A stretch of 64,000 bases of DNA from assembly GCA_023014365.1 (NCBI GenBank), contig JAEBUN010000007.1, positions 992,001 to 1,056,000 of the forward strand. Reading direction: 5' to 3'. Shown here in pieces: positions 43,376-54,130 of the stretch. The stretch comes from Lepiota brunneoincarnata. Its lineage: Eukaryota; Basidiomycota; Agaricomycetes; Agaricales; Agaricaceae. A program made the translations under genes and the position numbers. The notes beneath the pieces are model-generated. The model ran no database searches, was not told the DNA's origin, and saw nothing but the letters and a program-made list of their open reading frames with translations. Within the stretch, counting starts at the first letter, position 1, and every line of letters starts with the position of its first letter.

Positions 43376-44366
43376 TGTACCCTTTTTGGAGGTTTTTGTC
43401 TATAAATTCTTTTAGTGCTTTTTCTTCAGCAGGTGCTACTTGATAGGGTTTCATCAACTTTGCTTCAAATATCAGTTTTAGTTCAATTTTGTGATTGAAT
43501 GTTCTTGACAGTGGGAATTGTTCAGAGGCTTTCTTGTTGAATATTTTAGCCCATCAGGCAAATCTCCAAGAAATCTCAGGTGGTTCCTTGTTTGATTCCA
43601 GTTGTTTTCCTTTTTGGTTTGCCAATTTAGTCAGGTTGTGTTGCTCATTATGGAGTGTTGTGGCATGCATAGCTTTGGTGTTTACTTCTAATGGAGTTAG
43701 AAGCATTGGGTTCATTTCTCTTTCTAAAGAGAAGGTGTCAAGGTCAACATTTAAAAGGTTGACATATTCTTCTGGATCAACTTTGGATTGAGAGGTTTTT
43801 CTAGCCATTATGTCCATAGCAATAGAGTTGAGTTTGACAGGACATCAAAGAGTTCTGAGGAGTTTGGAAAAGTCTTGGTGGTCGATTTGGGGTTTCTAAG
43901 AGAATGTTTTGGTTTTTCAGTTGATGTCAGGATTGTATTATTCCAACCAGGGAAATCCGATGATGAGGTCTTTCTCACTGGTGTTAGTGACATATGCTTC
44001 TAGCATGCAACCTCTTCCATCAATGATGGTCTTGATTTTGATATATTCATGGATCTTGCCATGTTGATTGTCAGTTCCATCAACATTGCTAAGAGGGATT
44101 GGTTGGTCCAGCTGTTTGGTTTGATAACCATGTCATTCAACAACTTTGTGGGATATGAAATTCCCTTGGGCTCCTGAATCTATCAGGGTGGTGATGGCCA
44201 TGGGTTTTGATATCCATTCACTCCAAATCTTGATGGGTAGGTAGAAGAATCATTTATTTGGAGAGAGTTGTAGTTGTACAGAATTTATTGAGAAAGTGTC
44301 CTTCTCAGAGTGAGAATATATAGTCCTTCTGGGAATGAGCAGGGGTGCATCAGTCTGTGTTCTGTT

Positions 44367-46117
44367 TTAAAAATCCTGGAAGGGATGCATCTTTGGGTCT
44401 TTGGCTAACACAGAGTGGAGTTCTTGTTGGAGTTCAGGATTGAGGTCATCAACCATTTGGTGCATTTGAGATGCAACTTCTGCAACAGTAAGGGAGTACT
44501 TGCATTGGAGTTGTTGTTGTTGGATATTCTGGTTCGGAAATCCAGGACAAATGTTTTGTTGTCCAGGGAAAGGACAGTTGAGGTTTTTTGTAGGATGAGG
44601 GAGATTTGTACACATTCCTGGGAAGCATCTTGCTTGTGAGGGTTGAGGGCATTTCCTAACCTAGTGGTCTTTAGCCCCACATCAGAAGCATTCTTGGTTC
44701 TGATGGGATTTCATTTGTTGTCTGGTGATAACAGCATCTAACTCCAAGGAGTCTTGATGTTCTTCTTCAGCATAGTCCAGTTGAGGGATTTTTGAGTAAG
44801 GGTCTTCATACCCTTCTTTGAATGTGGCATGGTCTATTTCCATGGCATGTGGGTTGCATAGGGTGAATCTGGGAGTGTTGCCCCTTTGGTAAAATTGTGC
44901 ATAGGGCACGTTGTTATTTGGATGACTTGGTCTGCAATTTGGTTGGCATTGGTTCCTCTGTGGGAACATGTTCCTAGGAGTGCCATAGAGGGCATTGATT
45001 CAGCAGAAGTTGTTGTCAAGTTTATTAGCTCAGGTGTACCAAGTAGCAATAGTGGTTGGGGGGTTTTCTGATTTGTCAATTTTCATTGTGATGCAACAAT
45101 CAATTGCCTTACAATATAAATCAATAAAGGCATGGTCTTCTATGAGTCCAAATTGATGGACGAGTTCCTTAAACTGAGAGTTGAACTCAGTCATTGGTTT
45201 ACCTGCTTGGTGCAGGGTTTGGAGGTGTGTATGTGCATATGCATGTTCATTGGCTGGGGTAAAGTCAGTTCTGAGTCAGTTTGTGAAGTTGTCCCAGGTA
45301 TCCATAACCAGGGGTGTTCCTGCTGGTATTTGGGCATTTCTTTTGTGGAGGTATTGTCTGGCCCAAGCTTGGGCATCTCCTGATTGCATTGTTGATAGGA
45401 TGAACAAGGTCCTGGCAAGGTCAGTGTTGTAGGTGGTTTGGTTGGCAAGTACATAGACTTTGCATTGGAAGATCCAATCTTTGAATAGTCTTCTATTTCC
45501 ATTGAAGGCGATGGGGTTGAGGAGGCCTAACTCTTCTGGGGTTTGTGCAGCCATTTGTATTTGTCCTGGGGGTGGCAGTGGTGGTAGTGCTGGGGGTTGT
45601 GGTAGTTGTACTGGTGGTGCTGGTAAGGCTAAGAATTGCACTGGTGTGGGTGGTGTGGGTGGTTGGGGATTGGGTTTTGATTCATTGTCATCTGTGATAT
45701 AAATGTCTGAGTCATTGTCTACTGGTGCAGTTTCTCCTATGCTGTATTCAACAAAGGCTTCATGTCTTGCAAGGAGATTTTCTTCAGAGTTGGTAAGTTC
45801 CCTGAGTTGTTGTATGGTGAGTTTGAGTCTTTCAAGTTTGTGGGTAGTAAGTTGGTTTGCAATAATATCACATTTTTCTTGTTCTTTGCATTGTCTTTGT
45901 TTTTCAGCTAGTTCGACAATTTGGGTGGAGGTGGATGCTTGTGGAGCAGGTGAGTCAAATGGAGATGGGGGTAGAATGGTGATGGTGTTTGAGTGGGTTG
46001 CAGTGTGGGATTTCTTCTGGGATCTGAGTTTTGTATTCCTGGACCTGAGATTCTATTTCTTGATTTGGGAGGGGGAGGTAATAGGGATTCTCAAGCTGAG
46101 AATTTCTTTGGCGGCAT
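44367..46117 (-). pseudogene. gag: gag of element 4
   Basis: It starts with MPPKKFSA, soon followed by a stop, and ends in FQDF plus TAA at 44367. The Gag core FNGNRRLFKDWIFQCKVYV lies in 45641-45276, with Pro/Leu-rich sequence before it. The downstream part has acidic pieces and C..C remnants of the zinc knuckle. GGATTTT (44370-44376) precedes the stop. The protein cannot be made whole. Confidence 0.8.
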
Positions 46118-46524
46118 GTTGGCAGTTGCCTAGCAATCAATTACCACTAGGAGTACAAAGAATTGGGTGAGGATAATTTGTATTCTGAGGTACAAGTTCC
46201 ATGATCTGATGTGACAGCAGTTGCAGTAGCAATGTATGAATTCGAGTTTGACCATAAGGATGTGGTGTGCTGAGAGGACAGCTATGGTGACAAAGGTCAC
46301 TAGCAATAGGTGAGCTAGGTCTGCTGGTAGAGGCAGGATGGAGGATAAGAATATAGCAATGGCTACAGAAAACATCACAATTGGCAACAACATCATATTC
46401 CATGACACAGAGTACCTTGATGCATTCAGTATATCAGAAGAGTCAACAGAGTACCTTGACATGTTCAGTACATTGGCAGAGTAGAGGGCAAGCAAGAGAT
46501 AAGTAGCAAAGTATCTTAGTGTTT

Positions 46525-46899
46525 TATTACCCAGATTAGGGGTTCACTCTTGAGTAGTACAGAGTTTGACACAGGATATCTATACAGACTTGGTCCTGTC
46601 CTACTAAGCATGACTTGGAGACAATGGAACACTATAAGTCCAGCCAGTTTAGGGGCAAAGAAGTATAGGAGGCAAGAACTGTGTAACACTAAGATAAGGA
46701 TACAAGGTATGGTACAGTATCCTTATATACTACTATGTGTGGCTGTGCTCCTACAGAGTCTTATCTATCTTATTATAGATTGTTCTGATGTGTACTTCTG
46801 ATTGTTTCAGAGTGACATTTCTTCTATCTATTTATATACTTGGTGCTTCTGATAAGAGTTCCTTCTGGAGGGGTTTCTGATAAGGGAATTCTGATAACA
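46525..46899 (-). repeat. 5' LTR of element 4 (LTR type B)
   Basis: 375 bp, ending TCTGATAACA at 46899. It is more diverged than the two LTRs of element 3. Confidence 0.8.
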
Positions 46900-47227
46900 G
46901 CTTTCCTCTGACTCATATTCTCCTTCTCCCAATCCTATCTCCATGGCTTCTTCTTCATTCTCATTCTCCATTCTCTTGGTATCTCCATCTGTATCAGAGG
47001 TTGGATCTGTCAATCCATAGCTATTTCCTTCTTCCTCAGGGTATTCCAGAATATCCTCCAGAGTTATTTCTATTCCTGCATCTCTTGCCAAGTCCTGCAT
47101 GGCATTGTAATATTCCTCCTCTTTGTCTTCATATTCCTGTGCCTGTATTTGGTCCATAATCTCCTGCACCCATCTCATATAATTGAATATCAGTTTCAGC
47201 TCCTCTTTGTCTGGACTGTTTATAACA
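46900..47227 (-). pseudogene. Old element-2-type LTR remnant encoding the ORF4 C-terminus
   Basis: On the minus strand the piece begins at the LTR start (TGTTATAAACAGTCCAGAC) and is open for about 110 codons: NSPDKEELKLIFNYMRWVQE, MQDLARDAGIEITLEDILEY and TDPTSDTDGD, ending where element 4 inserted. Element 2 has the same protein segment with many conservative substitutions and no frameshift. Nucleotide change without loss of the frame suggests past selection on the protein. The rest of the LTR is missing. Confidence 0.7.
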
Positions 47228-47568
47228 GATACACACAATGCCTACTCTGATGTTGTCCATATCTGATTGGTGTCTCCATCACTGCACTGCTAGATCTGCA
47301 TAATATTATAATTGTAAAAGCCTCTGTCCATCAGGTCTAAGCATTGTTCTATGATGGTATATCTTAGCATGTCTGTACACATGCATATATCCAACACATA
47401 CCTTAATCCTTCAATGCAATCCTCTTATCATCTATGTAGTACCATATGTATCTGTGCTGACAGACTATTATCACATGTCCATATTTTCATTTGCATCCCC
47501 CTCATCAGATCTGTGTATGAATGCTCTCATTAACCTCACAAGCTAGTGCATAATGTGCATATACCCAC
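47228..47568. other. No gene seen
   Basis: AT-rich, CpG-free sequence between two elements; CATATGTAT-like runs but no frame or repeat I can support. Confidence 0.4.
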
Positions 47569-47769
47569 TGTTAGAATATTGAGCACTCCGCTGGCTCGGA
47601 TACTCAGTTATTATTCTATTTCATTCCTGTTTCCGATTACTTTTATTGTTTTACTTCATTTCTAGAGTCTTATTATTACCAGGTGTATATAATAGGTACA
47701 AACAGAGACGAACCCCCGCGCGTTTGCAACAGGTCCCTGCTTTTCTTGCTGATTTCCTTAAATCCAACA
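47569..47769 (+). repeat. 5' LTR of the gag-only element
   Basis: TGTTAGAATA to AAATCCAACA, 201 bp. Confidence 0.92.
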
Positions 47770-47933
47770 CAAACGTGCCGCAAACCCTCATTATCGTGTC
47801 CCGCCCGCAACGCGTTACGTTGCAGAAGACGGCCGCAGTTCTGCCATACTGCAGAAGAAACCTGAAGAACCCAATTACCCGAAGAAGATGACCCTGAAGA
47901 ACCCCCTCCTTTCCTATTACCAAACTTCTCACG

Positions 47934-49031
47934 ATGTCAACCGAAACAAGCTCTGGATCAATTTCCATGACACGCCTAAACGACACCAACTATGCCGAGT
48001 GGGCTGTACGAATGGAAGCTATCCTTGTAAGACAGGGCCTGTGGGGAATGGTGGAGATCGAAGTAGTGGAAGGGAAGAATGATGATGAAATTGCTGCAGA
48101 TTTTTTGAAGAAGAAGGAAAAGAGGAGTAAGGAGAAGATGGCCCAGGCACAGGCCGAGATAATTCTACGAGTGGAGGATAATCAGCTAGCGCATACGACA
48201 TCACGTGACCCGATGGAGATCTGGCAGACTTTCGAGAGGATTCATCGAGCAGCTGGCTTCGCTACGATACTCTCCCTCCGGAGGAGGTTTCTCACCGCCA
48301 AGAAGACCAATTCCCAAACGATGCAAGCTTGGATCGCTCATATTCAAGGCTTGGTTTTTCGAATGGAGAAGGCAGGTATTGTTATCCTGGAACAGGATAA
48401 GATTCTCGCAATCACGATGGGCCTTCCCCGATCTTATGATAATCTTATTATCAACTTTGATTCAATGGCCCCCGACACCCTAACACTTTCCCTTGTCATT
48501 ACCCGCCTCCTAAACAAAGAAGTCCGACAGACCACCCAGATGCCTGCGACACAAGTAAAGGCAGAACCCGACGATGCTTTGGGAGTTTCCCATGCCAAGC
48601 CACCTGCCAAAGTCCGGTGCTTCTTTTGCGATACGTTGGGCCATTTCAAGTCCGATTGCCCAGAAAGGAAAGCATGGGACATTTTCAAAAAGGGCAAGGA
48701 CGAAACTGTTGCATTGGTTTCGCATTCGGATGATGAAGGCTTTCGATTGCGGGGATGCACTACTTGGGAGCGTAGCGCTCATGGGGATGTGTTAGAATAT
48801 CGAGCGCTCCGCTGGCTCGGATACTCAGTTATTATTCTATTTCATTCCTGTTTCCAATTACTTTTATTGTTTTACTTCATTTCTAGAGTCTTATTATTAC
48901 CAGGTGTATATAATAGGTACAAACAGAGACGAACCCCCGCGCGTTTGCAACGGGTCCCTGCTTTTCTCGCTGATTTCCTTAAATCCAACACCCACTTGTG
49001 CCAATGTCCAGGCAGAAATTCTTACCTGTGA
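47934..49031 (+). CDS. gag: Copia-type Gag, open into the 3' LTR
   Basis: 365 codons from ATG (MSTETSSGSISMTRLNDTNY). Residues ~10-230 show the UBN2/copia Gag pattern: NYAEWAVRMEAILVRQGLW, EIWQTFERIHRAAGFATI and LTLSLVITRLLNKE. A CCHC knuckle, CFFCDTLGHFKSDC, lies near residue 230. After LRGCTTWERSAHGDV the frame crosses into the 3' LTR at 48790 and passes its end, stopping 41 bp beyond in flanking DNA. So the last ~80 residues are LTR- and target-encoded and probably not ancestral. The Gag core is intact. In full-length relatives an in-frame pol would follow Gag; here it was lost between the knuckle and the LTR. Confidence 0.85.
   Translation: MSTETSSGSISMTRLNDTNYAEWAVRMEAILVRQGLWGMVEIEVVEGKNDDEIAADFLKKKEKRSKEKMAQAQAEIILRVEDNQLAHTTSRDPMEIWQTFERIHRAAGFATILSLRRRFLTAKKTNSQTMQAWIAHIQGLVFRMEKAGIVILEQDKILAITMGLPRSYDNLIINFDSMAPDTLTLSLVITRLLNKEVRQTTQMPATQVKAEPDDALGVSHAKPPAKVRCFFCDTLGHFKSDCPERKAWDIFKKGKDETVALVSHSDDEGFRLRGCTTWERSAHGDVLEYRALRWLGYSVIILFHSCFQLLLLFYFISRVLLLPGVYNRYKQRRTPARLQRVPAFLADFLKSNTHLCQCPGRNSYL
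48790..48990 (+). repeat. 3' LTR of the gag-only element
   Basis: 201 bp. Compared with the 5' LTR it keeps CG at all five differing sites, where the 5' copy or this one shows TG or CA. Confidence 0.92.
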
Positions 49032-49063
49032 CCTTCACCTTTGTAGTACCATGTTAAATGGAC

Positions 49064-49797
49064 TGTAACCCAGGTTAGGGGTTCACTCTTGAGTAGCATG
49101 GAGTTCAACACAGGATGTCTATACAGACTTGGTCCTATCCTATTAAACGTGACTTGGAGATGACAGAGCACTATATGTAAGTCCAGCCAGTTATGGCAAA
49201 GAGGTATAGGAGGCAAAAACTTTATAACACTAAGATAAGGATACATGTGGATGTACTGTATCCTTATATACTACTTGTTGTAAGAATATAAGACTCAGTC
49301 ACTCGTTATACGCACGAGTACTTGTATATTAGCTAACCTGTAAGAATATAAGACTACGAACATAAGCTTAACATAAGTATAGTGGATGTAAATGTGGATG
49401 CTTACCTCAGTCACTCGTTATACGCACGAGTACTGAGGAAAGCCTAGCTACGTGTCCGTATGCCAGGTAACCGAAGTTTTACTGAATGGGAATAGAAATA
49501 AAATAGTAAATAAATCGCGAGATCGCGATTTGCACAAGTAGGGTCCATGTCCAAATAGAGACTAACGAGAGAGTCCAGCCGACATCGCGTCGACTGTCCA
49601 CTGGCTTGTAAAATTCCTACACTTGTAGTGGCTATGTTCTTACTTTATATATCTGGACCAAGGTAACTATGAGTCAGAGTAAATCAATACTAAAGATAGT
49701 CCTTCTGATGTACTATTCTGATTGTTTCAGAACAACATGTGACATAAGAAAGTCCTAGCTAAACATAACCATCTTTCTGATATGAATTCTGATAACA
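49064..49797 (-). repeat. Solo LTR type B, interrupted by another solo LTR
   Basis: TGTAACCCAG to TCTGATAACA with a perfect target duplication TGGAC at 49059-49063 and 49798-49802. A 343-bp LTR plus one 5-bp duplication splits it; without these it would be about 386 bp, as other type-B LTRs. Confidence 0.92.
49279..49621. repeat. Nested 343-bp solo LTR of another family
   Basis: TGTAAGAATA to ATTCCTACA, flanked by CTTGT at 49274-49278 and 49622-49626. It contains two copies of TGTAAGAATATAAGACT, a palindromic segment built from CTCAGTCACTCGT and ACGAGTACTGAG around 49405-49436, and another palindrome, AATCGCGAGATCGCGATT. Being CpG-rich and nested, it is the youngest piece here. Confidence 0.9.
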
Positions 49798-50129
49798 TGG
49801 ACCATTTTTGTGCTGGTGTATCATTACAATCATAGCTGTCCAAGTATCTTGGTCAGTACTCACACCTAGGAAACAATAAACATGTACATACATAATCACT
49901 GGTGTTTCATCAGTGAACACCCCTCCACAGACATTGAGGCACTTGTCTTTATGGCATTTGGGATGGATCTGAAAATAGCATGTTTTCAAGGGCTGCTGAA
50001 AGGATGCCATCAGTAGGTGGCTTCACTAAAGGGGAATGTCCAGAGAATGAGTGGGACTTGAGATAGTATTCAGAGGTCAAGGGAGGAATTACCTTTTTAC
50101 ATGAGCTTGCCACTATTTATGCTACCTAC
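49798..50129 (-). other. Unassigned remnant with a Cys/His stretch
   Basis: A minus-strand frame around 50010-49790 reads FQIHPKCHKDKCLNVCGG and VFTDETPVIMYVHVYC. It looks like an exon of a transposon-type protein but no family can be named. Confidence 0.3.
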
Positions 50130-50334
50130 TGTTGAAATCATCCCAAGAAGGTGTATAGCAACGACGGCATATATTCGAGGGGAGACAACGGCGGGGGTAA
50201 GGGAGGTAAACAGACAGTGTAACTACTTGAGAACAACAGGTATATAAGTGTAACTACAGTGAGGCTACCATGAGGCAGTCAGCTACTCCGGTGGTTGGCA
50301 TTCCATCAGTTTGCCGGAATCACCAATTCCAACA
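50130..50334. repeat. 205-bp solo LTR
   Basis: TGTTGAAATC to AATTCCAACA with imperfect terminal inversion, a TATATAAG box near 50231, and a perfect target duplication CCTAC at 50125-50129 and 50335-50339. Confidence 0.85.
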
Positions 50335-50339
50335 CCTAC

Positions 50340-50883
50340 TTGATGAAGTAAGTCAGCAGGCCTACAGCTGCTCATCAATTCAGTATGGCTTCCACTCGTT
50401 CAGGTTGCCCAGGGGTGCTGGAGCAGGTGTGGAGAGGAGGTAGTGCAAGAGTGCAAGGAGCTTCCTGTTGGGGACACTACTAAACTCAGTGCAAGGCATC
50501 ATGATGTCAGCTAACTGGTGTGTATGCTAGTAGATTGTATGGATAGAGTGGGGTGAAGAGAGGGTGAAACCCAATCCACTGCCCCCCTCAACATTACCCA
50601 GTTTCATTCTTCACTGTATACATATATTCAAAGACCCCCTGTATTGTATTATGAGTTCGATGGCTCCTGGAACCTTTTGACAAGTTTTTGAAGGTCGGAG
50701 GCCAAAAACTAGAGAAAATTTGCTATTTTTAGCATGAGGCCAGCCACCGATCTATATGGGTATTCTCGGGTGTCCTCTTTTAGTCGACCCTGTCCTTGAT
50801 ATTTGTTCCACGGCGACCACAACCCCTGTTCTAAATTCCGAATCTTCTGTCTCTCATGTGTTAGACTCAACAAGGCGAGAAAC
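50340..50883. other. Boundary region; no gene seen
   Basis: The first ~250 bp are still repeat-like. From about 50600 base composition and CpG content become those of the gene region. The last ~100 bp should contain the ATG22 5' region; no clear TATA box. Confidence 0.4.
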
Positions 50884-52903
50884 ATGCTACCAACCTCCTC
50901 ACCTTACAAAAAGAAGCTGTACGGCTGGTTGAGTTACGCTTTCGCAAGGTACGCTCATGACCGCACCACGCGAGCCACAACTCAATCTTTATGGGGTGAC
51001 CCTATGGTACAACAGCGAAGTCTTCGTCGTAGTGTCATTGACGCTTTTCCTTCCGATATGTCTTGAACAGTTTGCGAGGGATAACGGCTACCTAGTGCCC
51101 GGACGGACCCAACCTTGCTCACCAATCAGACCCATACCTCTACACCACAACACCACAACAGCTCCCGTAGTGATATCGGAGGAGAGATGCGAGGTTAAGA
51201 TCGGGTGGGCATGGATAGACACTGCGAGCTTTAGGTTGCGTTTTGCATCATCCTTGTCATAATGTCTCGTGCTTACGATTTCTCGGTTGTTCACACAGCC
51301 TCTATGTCTACTCAATATCTGTTGCCCTACAAGCCTTGACAGTGATATCCATGGGCGGATTGGCGGACCACCGTATGTTGGATATGTGCCCTCATCAAAC
51401 ATACGGTCTAACCACCAACTAGCACCCTACCGGAAGAAGCTCCTTCTCTTCTTCGCCGCTCTCGGCTCAGTCTCCGCATCGCTTTTCTTCCTCCTACCAT
51501 CCGACTCGCCAATATGGTACACTTCCGCCCTCCTCGCGATATTCGCAAATGTCAGTTTTGGCGCCTCCATCGTCGCGATGAATGCCTACCTCCCTTCCCT
51601 TGCCAAAGAGTCACCCGAGGTCGTGCAACTGTACAACGAAATGCTCAACGAGTCCGAAGCACGAGTCCCAACCCAACCAACCGAGCACAATCACACTATC
51701 TCACTCGACTCGGTCGAGAATGAGAACCCCGAAGCACCGTTGATCCAACGGGACCACGCACCGACCCATCACGCATCCGCGGAGTCAAGGAAGAAGTATG
51801 ATGCCGCGCTGTCTCGAGCAACGTCAAGAATATCGTCGCTGGGCGTTGCTATGGGTTATGCAGCGGGCATTTTCCTCTTGATCGTAGCTTTGGTACCTGT
51901 GACAGAGCTTGGAGGGTCAACATTTGCACTGCGGTTGGCGATTGGGTTGAGTGGGATTTGGTGGGCAGGCTTTTCGATCCCTGCTGCTGTTTGGTTACCT
52001 AGTGGTAGTGAGGTCGGAAGAATGAACGAAGAAGACGAGGGATGGACAGGGAGTAATGAACGCGCAGAAGGGGAAGCGAAGACTTGGAGCCTGAAAAAAG
52101 AGATAGCTGCTGCGTGGATCCGGCTTGGTAACATGCTCAGGTGGAGAGAGATCGTCAGGTTGAGGAACACTTTCAGATATCTCGCTGCATGGTTTTTGCT
52201 CTCCGATGGTAAGTCTCTGCTCTCAATACCACCGCAGTCCTTCCCATGCTCATAAGAGACCCTATAGGATTCACAACAATAACCTCCACTGCAGTGCTCT
52301 TCGCAAAAACCTCGCTTCACATGCCTGCATCGTCCCTCATCCTCATTGGCGTCCTGACCCCAACCTCAGGGATCCTTGGCTCCCTTGTCTGGCCAACTAT
52401 TCAACGACGTTTCGCTGCCACCAATCTCACTATACTCGTCATTCTCGTCCTCATGGCCTCTCTAATCCCCGCATACGGGTGCCTAGGGTTCCTGGTGCAG
52501 GGCACTGGAGCAAAATTCGGCGGACTGACGACACCTGGAGAGATGTTTGGCCTGGCGGTGTTCTTCGGTTCCGTTTACGGTGCTTTTCAAGGGTATGCAA
52601 GGGCGTTTTACGCCGAGCTGTTACCCCCTGGAGAGGAGGCTCGATGGTGTGTCAAGCATTCCTTTTTGTCTCTTTTTACCTCGGACCTAAATGCTCGACA
52701 GGTATGGCCTGTTCTCGATCACGGACAAATCGAGTTCATTCTTAGGACCGCTTATCGTTGGCTTGATTTCGGACGTGACGGGAAATATTCGGTACTCGTT
52801 TTTCTTCTTGACGCTCATGATTTGGTTTGCTGTGCCAATCTTGATGAGCGTGGATGTTGAGAGAGGGAGGAGAGACGCGAGGGAGTATCGGTTGGGTACT
52901 TGA
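50884..52903 (+). CDS. ATG22: Atg22-family vacuolar amino-acid exporter (autophagy-related)
   Basis: Predicted exons 50884-50948, 51016-51233, 51298-51372, 51423-52208, 52268-52646 and 52702-52903. Introns are 50-67 bp, all GT-AG, and the total of 1,725 nt gives 574 aa without a stop. Family marks are GWLSYAFASEVF at the N-terminus, LPICLEQFARDNGYL, YSISVALQALTVISMGGLAD in transmembrane segments 2-3, a long hydrophilic loop, and FYAELLPPGEEARWYGLFS with ITDKSSSFLGPL near the C-terminus. Atg22 sits in the vacuolar membrane, belongs to the major facilitator superfamily and returns amino acids from autophagic breakdown to the cytosol. Length is normal for the fungal family. The start follows AGAAAC and is the first ATG giving the conserved N-terminus. 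Confidence 0.92.
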
Positions 52904-53197
52904 TAATCTATGTTCTTGCAGGCATGAATTATATGATAATGATCGCGTTGAGTTTGTTTGGGCGATTCTCGCAAGATTATAGGGGTTAATCGATCATCGC
53001 GCTTGTATATGGCAACCTAGTTTTATTGGCCTTTCAATGGGCGTTGTATGGGCATAATTTGTAGATATACAATTAGGACGGTGAGTGAACCTGCAAATTG
53101 TGTGGTTGACGAACCGAATAGGCGGTATTGCCGATAACACATTCCCACGCCCCCTCCAATGCTGCCGCCGGTCTGACTACCGTCTGATGGTCGACTC
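52904..53197. other. 3' flank of ATG22; no gene seen
   Basis: Contains ATTATATGATAATG-like AT-rich sequence suitable for 3' processing, but no distinct element. Confidence 0.4.
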
Positions 53198-54130
53198 ACG
53201 GCGCATCAATGACCGAAATGATCGAACCCTCCTTTTCCGTAGAACCCCGCAACGAATCGCTTCCCTAGGGAAAAGGTCCTTCTGCATAAGAGCAAATCCA
53301 TGATGAGTAGAAAACCCGTCTTGTCGAAACTCATATCCCTGGAGTCGGTGGGCGGGCACTATGGGTGAACCGAGCACGCCTGAATTGCCTCAGGGTCACA
53401 AGGTTGGACATCACTGCCCAGGACCATGATAGCTACATTGAGGCCCGCCCTTCCGTCGTGGATCTCTCCCTGTTCTGTTCGCAATATTCGCGGTAGCAAG
53501 CGTGGATAATGCTGGGCCGGCTCTCTACCACTAACTGTCATTGCTACACGAAAAGTCTTTCAACATTTGGAATTCACCCTTCACTCTCGAATTCACATCT
53601 GTTTCGTGCTGCGTTCTCGTAACTGATCGATCAATCACTAGAACTAGCTCTTCGGTGCAACAGTCCCCGCTGGTGATCTAAATAAATATACAGGAACTCT
53701 CACCATAATAGTAACCTTCCTCGTCCGACCCTCGACCATCGCTGTTGCGGATGAACAAATGCGGACAAACCGTGCCCGAACCCCCGCCTGTGTATTCTAG
53801 CTCAGAGGTTTGAACAACGCCTGCTATTGGGATGAGCTTGTTGGACTTGGGCTCCGATATTCATCTCCCCTGGAAAACATCGTGGACATTCTTTTGTATG
53901 CTTCGCACTTTTCGCATCAACCATCTGTGTCTAGAGCTCGATCAATATATATCGTACAATACGTACCACTGCTGCGCAGTATGGCTATAAACACAACACG
54001 GATCTTGTCGGTACTTAGACAGAGTTACGACTTTCCGGTTAGATTATCATTCTACACGCGTAGCCGAGCTCCCGAATGCGGTGTTGCTGGAGTCATCTTG
54101 CAAGTGCATTATTTTTATTTTTATTTTTAT
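53198..54130 (+). pseudogene. Internally deleted duplicate of the membrane protein gene region
   Basis: 53212-53600 resembles 55936-56370 (the region upstream of the membrane protein gene), and 53740-54105 resembles 57277-57625 (its end and 3' flank). The body of the gene is missing between them. What remains of the coding end reads PEPPPVYSSSEV and a TGA at 53811-53813, matching EPPPMYFSMEV and TGA in the other copy. It is a tandem segmental duplication whose copy lost about 0.9 kb. Confidence 0.6.

Larger units (their letters stand above)
43376..46899 (-). mobile_element. Element 4: 5' part of a family-B chromovirus
   Basis: On the minus strand: LTR (46525-46899), primer site (46512-46523), gag (46117-44367), protease (DSGAQGNF near 44180) and the beginning of RT, where it is cut at about 43376. 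The 5' LTR has TATTACCC at its inner end where TGTTACCC is usual. It is inserted into an old element-2-type LTR (46900-47227). Its protease keeps Gln where element 3 has a stop. Confidence 0.85.
47569..48990 (+). mobile_element. Gag-only copia-type LTR element (TR-GAG-like), 1.42 kb
   Basis: Two 201-bp LTRs (47569-47769 and 48790-48990) with a perfect target duplication CCCAC at 47564-47568 and 48991-48995. The only internal gene is a copia-type gag; protease, integrase, RT and RNase H are absent. The LTRs differ at five sites, all CpG transitions. A duplication flanking the short form shows that it inserted in this state and was moved by proteins of another copy. In plants such gag-only elements are called TR-GAG. 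Confidence 0.9.
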
